Assembly (NCBI GenBank): GCA_910587655.1
Contig: CAJUND010000036.1
Coordinates: forward strand, 1 to 29,962
Direction: 5' to 3'
Length of the DNA: 29,962 bases
Source: an uncultured Agathobacter sp.
Lineage (GTDB): Bacteria; Bacillota; Clostridia; Lachnospirales; Lachnospiraceae
The notes below the pieces were generated by a model. It saw nothing but the letters and a program-made list of their open reading frames with translations, ran no database searches and was not told the DNA's origin. A program made the translations under genes and the position numbers. This document shows, one piece after another, positions 7,154 to 13,615 of this stretch. Numbering within the stretch: the first letter of the stretch is position 1; each line of letters opens with the position of its first letter.

Positions 7154-8197
7154 TCATTTTTCCGATTCCATGGGTTCAAGCTGTTTCACAATGTGTTGAA
7201 CGGAGTAACTGGAAAGTACCCTTTCCAATTCCCTGTCATATTCTTTCCTGCCCAGCTTTTCACCTTCCTTTAGGGCTTGCCGACACAGTGGTCCTCTCAG
7301 TCCTACACTCGTTACCCACCTTTTCTCTCCTGATTCGGCATCAGACAAAACTATTTTCAGAGGAATCCTGTTTCCTGTTTCGGGATTATCTAATCTGGTT
7401 AAACACCTGGTCAGACCGGGTCTGCATGGTACAGCAATCCAGTTCAGTTTTCCAACCCTTACTGCAAAGAAAGATATATCTTCCAAATGCGCCATTCCTG
7501 TATAAATAATTACTCCCGTAGCGAACTCTTTCACTTCAGTCTGTGTGAGATTATTAAGGAATATTTTCATCACGATCCCATCGCGGTCAGTATCAAATAT
7601 CACATGCTCCTGATTTTCCCTTAAACCGTCTCTGACCGGTTTTGTCTCACAACCTAAAATCATACTGTCCCTCACAGTTTCAGATGACTCTTCCATTTTT
7701 TGCATCGCCTCATACTGTGACAGCATATTCAGCATATAGATTCCAAAGCATTTTGTAAAATCACCGTCCCATAACCGTGGTGCAAGAATTATGCTGGAAA
7801 ACACACAGTCGCAGATAAATGGTCCTGTGGGGTATTTTACAGCCGGAGCCGCCTCATCCCATGAAGCTTCATGAAATTTTTTAAAGTACTCACATGTCAT
7901 TTCTCCATATTCTGCGTTAATGCTGCCTGCTGTTTCCAATAATAGTTCCTCGGGCATTTCCTTGTAGTACAGTGTTGCTGTATACCTTCCTTTTTCCAAA
8001 TCTACAAAGCATCTGGCCTCTATACTTCCATACTTGTTATCCATAACTGATACGATTCCCGAAGTAACCGCCTGTTCCACCATTCTTTCCATATCAGTAC
8101 GAACCCCGTCAGGTAATACTGAACCATCCGGATACTCCACCGTTTCTCCGCTGTTCACGTTAATGTGCTGAATATTATTCAAATAAATATTTATCAT
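7154..8197 (-). CDS. Leader-associated unknown protein, long paralogue 1
   Basis: The product has 347 residues, starting at ATG 8197 behind GGAGGAG. It aligns along its whole length with the proteins at 8382 and 11747. Shared landmarks are an N-terminal INVNS...PDGS segment, MVEQAVTSGIVSVMD, a centre with FTKCFGIYMLNMLSQY, then SETVRDSMIL, NNLTQTEVKEFATG, VGKLNWIAVP and a closing ELERVLSSYSVQHIVKQLE helix. The last ~150 residues correspond to the entire short protein at 5183. No signal peptide, membrane segment or catalytic motif is visible, and the function is unknown. Leader B upstream is truncated and directly follows the stop of the next paralogue, so both are probably on one transcript. 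Confidence 0.8.
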   Translation of the reverse strand: MINIYLNNIQHINVNSGETVEYPDGSVLPDGVRTDMERMVEQAVTSGIVSVMDNKYGSIEARCFVDLEKGRYTATLYYKEMPEELLLETAGSINAEYGEMTCEYFKKFHEASWDEAAPAVKYPTGPFICDCVFSSIILAPRLWDGDFTKCFGIYMLNMLSQYEAMQKMEESSETVRDSMILGCETKPVRDGLRENQEHVIFDTDRDGIVMKIFLNNLTQTEVKEFATGVIIYTGMAHLEDISFFAVRVGKLNWIAVPCRPGLTRCLTRLDNPETGNRIPLKIVLSDAESGEKRWVTSVGLRGPLCRQALKEGEKLGRKEYDRELERVLSSYSVQHIVKQLEPMESEK

Positions 8198-8381
8198 TTT
8201 TTCTCCTCCTGATACCAGGTATTCTAGGGCTCCTGGTAAATCCCTTATTATGTAATGGTCCGGCTGCCGGAACGGATATCCGGTTCTGACGAGCCTGCCT
8301 ACATCCACCGCGCATGCTCTGCTCCTTCAATCCGTTGGGCCGGGATGAAATTGTTATGGTACAAACTTTATATTGGCAGCA
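8198..8381 (-). promoter_or_regulatory. Repeated structured leader, copy B (5'-truncated)
   Basis: Only the 3' half of the leader is present, filling the gap between two paralogous genes. It keeps CAATTTCATCCCGG, a diverged CGGATTGAAGGAGCAG block and the terminal hairpin (8214-8237). There the stem is ACCAGG/CCTGGT around the loop AGCCCTAGAATA. Relative to copy C, the third stem pair has changed G-C to A-U on both sides. The 36-nt module is absent. With no promoter part of its own, it would be transcribed from the gene starting at 9446. Confidence 0.7.
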
Positions 8382-9446
8382 TCATTTTTCTGATTCCTCG
8401 GATTCAATCATCTCTACAACATGCTGAATGGAATAGTTGGAATATATCCGTTCCAATGCCATGTCATATTCATTCCTATCCGTTATTTTGCCTTCCTGTT
8501 TCTTTAGGGTACTGATCAGATTTTCGTACCATTCCCCTGTATACGTTACGCCCAGTGCCCATTCTGTTTTGCCTGTTCTGGCATCAGACAATACCAGTTT
8601 CAATCTGATGTTGTTATCTATGCCGGAACCGCCGAATTTTTTTAGACATTCGGTTAGACGGGGACTGATCGGTACAGCAAACCAATTGAGGTTTCCAATC
8701 TTCACTGCAAGCAGTGATACGGCATCAAGATTTACCACACTTGTGCCAATCAGTTTTGCGGTGGCAAATGCTTTCACTTCGGTCTGTGTCAGGTTGTCGA
8801 AAAATATCTTCATCATAATCCCATCACAATCCGTATCAAAAATCGCATAATCCTTGCTTTCCATTAAACCGACTCTGTTCGGTTCCTCCTCACAGCATAA
8901 AATCATACCGTCCCTCACAGTTTCAGATGATATCTCTGTTTCCTTTATTGCTTTATACCATGACAGCATCTCCAGCATACGGATTCCGAAGCATTTTGTA
9001 AAATTCCCGCTCCGTTGTGTGAACCAAGGTGTAAACATTACAGATGGAAACAAAACATCGCAGATAAATACTTCATGGGAACATTTTATGGGTCGAGCAT
9101 TAATTCCCCATGACGCTTTGAAAAATACTTTCATCTTGTTCAATATTTTTTTCCCTGCTGTCATTGTAAGTGCTCCTGCCGTTTCCGCCAGTATCATTTC
9201 AGGAAATCCTTTTATGTACAGACGTGCCATATATACCCCGTTTTCCCAGTCTATAACGCACTGTGCCTCGACGCTTCCATCTTCAGTATCCATCACTGAT
9301 ACTACACCTGACGTCATTGCCTGTTCCACCATTTTTTCGATGTAGGGTTTCATCTCGCCAGGTATCACCGAGTTATCCGGATATATCGTTTTATTCCTGC
9401 TGTTCACGGTAATGTGTGCAATATTTCTTAAATCGCTCTTCATCAT
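8382..9446 (-). CDS. Leader-associated unknown protein, long paralogue 2
   Basis: The product has 354 residues, starting at ATG 9446 (the first of two adjacent ATGs) after AGGAGG with 7-nt spacing. It is homologous from end to end to the proteins at 7154 and 11747. Landmarks include ITVNSRNK, MVEQAMTSGVVSVMD, the FTKCFGIRMLEMLSWY centre, NNLTQTEVKAFATA, KIGNLNWFAVP and ALERIYSNYSIQHVVE. The frame continues upstream to 9593, but that part is leader RNA, not conserved protein. The fold is probably two domains, of which the second also exists alone at 5183. No known function. Confidence 0.8.
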   Translation of the reverse strand: MMKSDLRNIAHITVNSRNKTIYPDNSVIPGEMKPYIEKMVEQAMTSGVVSVMDTEDGSVEAQCVIDWENGVYMARLYIKGFPEMILAETAGALTMTAGKKILNKMKVFFKASWGINARPIKCSHEVFICDVLFPSVMFTPWFTQRSGNFTKCFGIRMLEMLSWYKAIKETEISSETVRDGMILCCEEEPNRVGLMESKDYAIFDTDCDGIMMKIFFDNLTQTEVKAFATAKLIGTSVVNLDAVSLLAVKIGNLNWFAVPISPRLTECLKKFGGSGIDNNIRLKLVLSDARTGKTEWALGVTYTGEWYENLISTLKKQEGKITDRNEYDMALERIYSNYSIQHVVEMIESEESEK

Positions 9447-9861
9447 TTTTTCTCCTCCTATACTATACCGGGTATTCCAGGGCTCCCGGCAAATCCCTTG
9501 CGCAACTGTCCGGCAGATAAACATTTGTGGTTTTCTGCCGTATGTCCGGCTACCAGACGGATATCTGGTTCTGACAAGCTCGCCTGAGGTCATCGCTCAT
9601 TCTCTGCTCCATCAATCCGTCGGGACCGGGATGAAATTGTCATGGTACAGTTCCTGCATCTGTCCGCAGGACGGAAATCGGCTGACCTGCATTTCCAGGC
9701 CTGTTTTCCCTTACTGGCAGCGTCTTTGCATAAAGGGCTTTTTGCCTTCCGTCTCCTGACAATCCCAGTGTACCAGACGATTGAAATCAAATATTCTGTG
9801 AGAGATTAACTGCAGATTCATACTTCCAATAACTATATTCCGCACATACTATATTCTTTTA
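9447..9861 (-). promoter_or_regulatory. Repeated structured leader, copy C (complete)
   Basis: This complete copy is about 415 nt from AAAAGAATAT (9852-9861) to the ATG. Structures seen on the minus strand, 5' to 3', are: CGTCT/AGACG (9775-9779 with 9750-9754); GGC-AAAAA-GCC; a CATC/GATG stem enclosing CCG/CGG; two mutually exclusive stems, CCAGA/TCTGG and GTCTGG/CCGGAC; a 36-nt module with GGCAGA/TCTGCC (9512-9539) bounded by CCGGACA direct repeats; and a last hairpin CCGGG/CCCGG (9468-9489) with the 12-nt loop AGCCCTGGAATA, 9 nt before AGGAGG. A TGA within the conserved block stops the frame that is open in copies D and E. Confidence 0.75.
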
Positions 9862-10075
9862 TATCTTTAAAAAATATATTTTTGAATATATATTTCGAAT
9901 GAATACTGCGTAATCTCCTTGAATCAAAGACCATTACGTTTGATATCCTCTTATTCCCGGTCATATATTCTTTTGCTTTCTATTTCTCAGACTTTGCCAA
10001 TGATCCTCTGTCCGTTTATATTTTTCATGCTTATTTTCGAAGATATTGATGACACAATAGAAGCTGCATGAAAAT
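9862..10075. other. A+T-rich upstream region of leader C, no gene seen
   Basis: No ORF is visible. The part at about 9925-9962 (CAAAGACCATTACG, then CTCTTATTCCCGGTC) resembles sequence upstream of leaders A and D, so it is part of the same duplicated unit. Otherwise I see only A/T-rich tracts that may contain the promoter of the leader. Confidence 0.35.
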
Positions 10076-10220
10076 AAGGGAAAGGCGTGTTTCATATCCA
10101 GTTGACAAATGCATGTTCACGAGCTGCGATGAAAAGCTTATAAATACGGCAAAGTAAGACGTATCTATTTCTGTAATTTGTCAACTAACCATTGCGGATT
10201 TTGAAACACGCCAAGGGAAA
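10076..10220. mobile_element. MITE-like element with 8-bp target duplication
   Basis: A 129-bp element (10084-10212) has perfect 11-bp terminal inverted repeats, GGCGTGTTTCA and TGAAACACGCC. A second inner inverted pair, AGTTGACAAAT (10100-10110) and ATTTGTCAACT (10176-10186), is also present. It is flanked on both sides by the 8-bp direct repeat AAGGGAAA (10076-10083, 10213-10220), the signature of insertion. It encodes nothing. Termini starting with GG and an 8-bp duplication fit mobilisation by an ISL3-like transposase, which is a guess. The target duplication is intact, so the insertion may be recent. Confidence 0.8.
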
Positions 10221-10240
10221 TGATGAATATGAAGTATAAT

Positions 10241-10271
10241 AAAAAACCAGCCGTCTATTGGCTGGTTTTTT
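10241..10271. terminator. Terminator with A- and T-tracts on both sides
   Basis: AAAAAACCAGCC (10241-10252) pairs with GGCTGGTTTTTT (10260-10271) over a 7-nt loop. On the minus strand it ends the transcript of the gene at 10410-11000; on the plus strand it would also stop transcription. Confidence 0.9.
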
Positions 10272-10409
10272 ATTATATTCGCTCTCTAATCGTTCCAGTA
10301 TGTACCTAGACAAGTTTTTTCGCCTAACTTTTCGGCATCAAACCGTCATTCTGATATCACTATTCGGTAAATTACCTCTCGAACAGTCTCATTTTGTTTT
10401 TCAGTTCTC

Positions 10410-11000
10410 TCATTCCTTCTTTGTGCATTCCGTTTCATACTGAATAAGAAGTTTATCAATTTCTGCAACCCTTTTTAACAAACGCTCTTTCTCACTCAAA
10501 AGTTCCTGTTTGTTTATTTCGGTTTCAAGAACTTCTACAGTAATATCGTATTCTGTTGATTCTTTCTCGTAAATATTTTTATTTACATTTGAAAGGATAA
10601 CCACGCTTCCCTTTTCCACAATGCTTTCCCAGTTTTTTACACTTCCACCGCTCATTGCCCCGCCATGAATGAAAGCAACATCATCTCCAATTCGTGCCCC
10701 GCTGTCACGGTTGTATGCATGTGCGATAACTTTACCGAACAAAACAACATCCCAATGCCATTCACTTACTTCCTCATTAAAGTACACTTTTAGAGATATT
10801 GTCTCGTTTTCCGTTATGTCGGAATAACCATACACGTTAATCATAATCTCCCTGGCAGCATCTATCGCTGTTTCGGGGATAACCCAACATTTTTTTTCCC
10901 TATTCCACGTCGCTTTGCCGATTCCCTTAATTGCATTCACAAAATATGGATTATACGGCGTGTAAACATTTGCCATTCCATTTTTAATTACAATTTCCAT
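10410..11000 (-). CDS. Protein with HARP-like N-terminal domain
   Basis: This 196-residue protein starts at ATG 11000 behind AGGAGG. Residues 1-55 (VYTPYNPYFVNAIKGIGKAT, then WNREKKCWVIPE and a helix) follow the pattern of the small HARP-like domain. That domain occurs at the N-terminus of some SNF2 helicases (SMARCAL1 type) and in many phage and plasmid proteins, where it probably contacts nucleic acid. The middle is strand-rich (LKVYFNEEVSEWHWDVVLFG). The end is a coiled coil with KQELLSEKERLLKRVAEIDK. It is not homologous to the other leader-bearing genes, yet carries complete leader copy D. It has its own terminator at 10241-10271, so it looks monocistronic. Confidence 0.75.
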   Translation of the reverse strand: MEIVIKNGMANVYTPYNPYFVNAIKGIGKATWNREKKCWVIPETAIDAAREIMINVYGYSDITENETISLKVYFNEEVSEWHWDVVLFGKVIAHAYNRDSGARIGDDVAFIHGGAMSGGSVKNWESIVEKGSVVILSNVNKNIYEKESTEYDITVEVLETEINKQELLSEKERLLKRVAEIDKLLIQYETECTKKE

Positions 11001-11413
11001 CGATATTTCCTCCTATACTATATCGGGTATTTCAGGGATCCCGGTAAATCCCTTGGGCATCTGTCCGGCAGATAAACACTTGTGGATTTCTGCCGTATGT
11101 CCGGCTGCCGGACGGATATCTGGTTCTGACAAGCTCGCCTGGGGGCATCGCTCATTCTCTGCTCCATCAATCCGTCGGGGCCGGGATGAAGTTGTCATGG
11201 TACAGTCCCTGAAACTGTCTTCTGGACGGAAACATGGAAGCCCATGTATTTCCATGTCTTCTTTCCTTACAATACTCTCTGCATGAAGGGATTTTTCCTT
11301 CTGTCTCCGGGACAATCCCAGTGTACCAGACAATTGAAATCAAATATTCTGTGAGAGATTAACTGCAGATTTATTCAAACAATAACCGTATTTCGTGCGC
11401 ATAATATTCTTTT
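11001..11413 (-). promoter_or_regulatory. Repeated structured leader, copy D (complete), before an unrelated gene
   Basis: This complete copy is about 413 nt, colinear with copies C and E over its whole length, but placed before the HARP-like gene. Stem changes support RNA pairing: the first stem is TGTCT/AGACA where copy C has CGTCT/AGACG, and the small hairpin is GGA/TCC where C has GGC/GCC. The stem GTCCGG-CAG-CCGGAC is perfect here. The last hairpin (11024-11043) keeps four pairs and a 12-nt loop (ATCCCTGAAATA). The frame is open to 11333, but the translation is interrupted in A and C, so it is not a conserved protein. Confidence 0.75.
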
Positions 11414-11683
11414 GTATTCTTTCTTAATCTATAATTAGATATTTTGCGCCTAAAAACAATTCTCACCTTCTCCGTAAAAACCACTATGCTTATATCCCCT
11501 TATTCCTGATCGGATGTCCCTCAGGTTTCATCTTTCCTTCCTGGTACTCCATCCGGCCAGAAACTAGACTCATGAACTGCATGTTATATGGATGAACGTA
11601 GGGGACACTCCATACAGATATCAATCTGGTAATAACCAGCAAAATAAATCTATTCTTTACATATCAGCCCATTAAACAGAAAA
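11414..11683. other. Upstream region of leader D, no gene seen
   Basis: No supported ORF. The sequence AAAAACCACTATG followed by CCCCTTATTCCTGATCGG (about 11476-11513) matches the far-upstream part of leaders A and C, showing that the duplicated segment extends about 100 bp beyond the AAAAGAATAT box. The rest down to the terminator at 11684 has no recognisable feature. Confidence 0.35.
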
Positions 11684-11709
11684 AGTCCCGGATTATATCT
11701 TCCGGGACT
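11684..11709 (-). terminator. Terminator of long paralogue 3
   Basis: AGTCCCGGA (11684-11692) pairs with TCCGGGACT (11701-11709), preceded on the plus strand by an A-run that becomes a U-run in the minus-strand transcript. It is almost the same sequence as the terminator at 7090-7116, and lies in the same place relative to its gene. Confidence 0.85.
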
Positions 11710-11746
11710 CTGTCTGTATGTATTCCTATGCTTTATACTCAAAACA

Positions 11747-12811
11747 TCATTCTTCCGATTTCACGGATTCAAGTCTCTCTACAACATGCTGTATGGAATA
11801 GTTGGAGTATATCCTTTCCACTGCCCTGTCATACTCATTTCTATCCATTACCCTGTCTTCCTGCTTCACTAAGGCAGTATTTAAATCTTCATGCCATTTC
11901 TTTGTCAGCCTTATGCTCCTCACCCATTTTGCCTTACCAGTTTCGCCCTCATCCAGTACCAGTTTCAGCCTGATACTGCTATCCTTGTTCCAGACATTAA
12001 ATTTTTTTACGCACTCACTCAGACAGGGTATATATGGAACAGCAATCCAATTAAGGTTTCCGGCCTTTACTGCAAACATAGATATACCTTCCAAATCTGT
12101 CAGCCCTATATTTAGGTCTTTTCCTGTTGCAAATTCTTTTATTTCAGTCTGCGTCAGATTATTGAAAGATATCTTCATTACAATCCCGTCATGGTCAACA
12201 TTAAATGCCACATGATCCTGTTTTTCCATTGAGCCGCTCTTTTCATGTTCTGTACTGCAGCGCATGATCGTTCCTTCCCTCACGGCTTCAGATGATACCA
12301 TTTTCTGCATTTCCTTGTACTGTGACAGCATTTTCAACATGTAGATTCCAAAGCATTTGGCAAAATCCCGCATCCATGTCATAATGTATGGCCCAAGAAA
12401 AAACATATCGTTAAAGAAAACATCGCAGATATAGGGGTCTCTGGGAGATTTCATATATGGAGCCTCATACCCCCATCCCAAACGCCAATGTGATTTCATC
12501 AGCGACCATAATTTTTTCATTACCTCCGCTGTAAGTGTACCTGCCGTAACCATTAATGGCATTTGAGGATATCCTTTTAAGAAAAGTGTTGCCATATATG
12601 TGCCATTTTCCAGATTCAGGTCACATTTAGCCTTGATACATGCATCTTCGTCATCCACTACTGACACCATACCTGATGTCATTGCCTGGCCAACCATTCT
12701 TTCGATATCAAATTTCATCCAATCAAGTTTCACTGAATCGATCGGAAGTATCACTGTTTCCTTAGTATTCATGGTGATATGTACGATATTTTTAAAATTT
12801 TTCTTTGCCAT
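11747..12811 (-). CDS. Leader-associated unknown protein, long paralogue 3
   Basis: The product has 354 residues, starting at ATG 12811 after AGGAGGAG. It is homologous throughout to 7154 and 8382. Shared landmarks are HITMNTKE, MVGQAMTSGMVSVVDD, FAKCFGIYMLKMLSQY, SSEAVREGTIM, NNLTQTEIKEFATG, KAGNLNWIAVPY and AVERIYSNYSIQHVVERLE. The proteins vary most at 120-190, where aromatic residues and Cys occur, suggesting a specificity or surface region. It has a complete leader (E) upstream and its own terminator at 11684-11709, so it appears monocistronic. The longer frame to 13177 runs into leader RNA and is not the start. Function unknown. Confidence 0.8.
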   Translation of the reverse strand: MAKKNFKNIVHITMNTKETVILPIDSVKLDWMKFDIERMVGQAMTSGMVSVVDDEDACIKAKCDLNLENGTYMATLFLKGYPQMPLMVTAGTLTAEVMKKLWSLMKSHWRLGWGYEAPYMKSPRDPYICDVFFNDMFFLGPYIMTWMRDFAKCFGIYMLKMLSQYKEMQKMVSSEAVREGTIMRCSTEHEKSGSMEKQDHVAFNVDHDGIVMKISFNNLTQTEIKEFATGKDLNIGLTDLEGISMFAVKAGNLNWIAVPYIPCLSECVKKFNVWNKDSSIRLKLVLDEGETGKAKWVRSIRLTKKWHEDLNTALVKQEDRVMDRNEYDRAVERIYSNYSIQHVVERLESVKSEE

Positions 12812-13224
12812 ATTTTCTCCTCCTATACTATACCGGTATCCTGGGCTTCCGGTAAATCCCATGTGCATCTGTCCGTCAGATAAATCCTTGTGGATTTCTG
12901 CCGTATGTCCGGCTGCCAGACGGCTATCTGGTTCTGATAAGCTCGCTTGGGGGCATCGCTCATCCTCTGCTCCATCAATCCGTCGGGACCGGGATGAAAT
13001 TGTCATGGTACAGTTTCTGTATCTGGCTGTCAAACGGAAACATGGAAGTCCCTGCATTTCATGTATGCTTTCCCTTACCAGCCTTGTTTCTGCATAAAGG
13101 GCTTTTGGTCTTCCGTCTCCGAGACAACACCAGTGTACCAGACAATTGAAATTAAATATTCTGTGAGAGATTAACAACAGATTCCTCTAAATAATAAATA
13201 TATTTATGTATGATATATCTTTTT
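12812..13224 (-). promoter_or_regulatory. Repeated structured leader, copy E (complete)
   Basis: This complete copy is about 413 nt. Its 3' hairpin (12832-12853) has stem ACCGG/CCGGT and 12-nt loop AAGCCCAGGATA. Compared with the other copies, the third pair is C-G and the fifth A-U, so pairing is kept while bases change. In the 36-nt module the inner stem is perfect (AAATCC-ACAA-GGATTT), although the outer GGCAGA/TCTGAC pair has one mismatch. The 5' block TTAATCTCTCACAGAATATTT is shared with C and D. Confidence 0.75.
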
Positions 13225-13445
13225 GTATTTTTTTACGGTGTATAATCAGCTATTTGATAGAAAGAAAAACAAATTTCCACACTTTATCCCATAAACGCTG
13301 CAACAATATCTCCCTGTTTCTAAATTCCCTGATTCTTTCTTCCGGGGCGTAACCTGGTTGCTATTTCATACACCAGTCAAAAATAACATCATTAAGAACA
13401 CCGATATAATATTAGTAGCATGATATAATCCGAAAAATTTGTATA
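13225..13445. other. Gap upstream of leader E, no gene seen
   Basis: A+T-rich sequence without a supported ORF. It shows only weak similarity to the far-upstream parts of the other leaders (CCACACTTTATCCC near 13277). A TATAAT-like string occurs near 13423-13428 without a convincing partner. Confidence 0.3.
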
Positions 13446-13482
13446 GAAAAAGAACCCTGGGAAACAGGTTCTCCAAGGTTCT
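13446..13482 (-). terminator. Probable terminator of the SprT-like gene
   Basis: On the minus strand AGAACCT (13476-13482) pairs with GGGTTCT (13451-13457) and is followed by TTTTCT. A competing inner fold is possible. It lies 134 bp after the stop at 13616. Confidence 0.6.
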
Positions 13483-13615
13483 GATATTAGAATTTTATTC
13501 TGCAGATCCGCTGAATGCATGTAAGCATGTCTATATGTCTACAACTCCACAAAAACAGCCCTATTTCCGTTTCAATGTGGATCTTCCGCACTACGACTGC
13601 CTGTCTGCATGCAGA

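Noticed and set aside
9590..9790. 66-residue ORF in leader C
   Set aside because: Overlaps the repeated leader, has no ribosome binding site and ends at the stop absent from copies D and E.
11013..11333. 106-residue ORF within leader D, with similar frames in copies C and E
   Set aside because: The shared RRIDGAENER-like translation is interrupted by a TGA in A and C, and the frame changes where the 36-nt module is absent. Conservation is at the DNA/RNA level.
5696..13224. Repeats considered as a CRISPR array or integron cassette array
   Set aside because: Units are ~415 nt, widely spaced and always directly before start codons, with no short repeat/spacer pattern, no attC-like sites and no integrase or Cas gene.
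5696..13224. Leader considered as a retron or DGR RNA, or an IS605-associated guide RNA
   Set aside because: No reverse transcriptase, TnpB or IscB gene is in the window.
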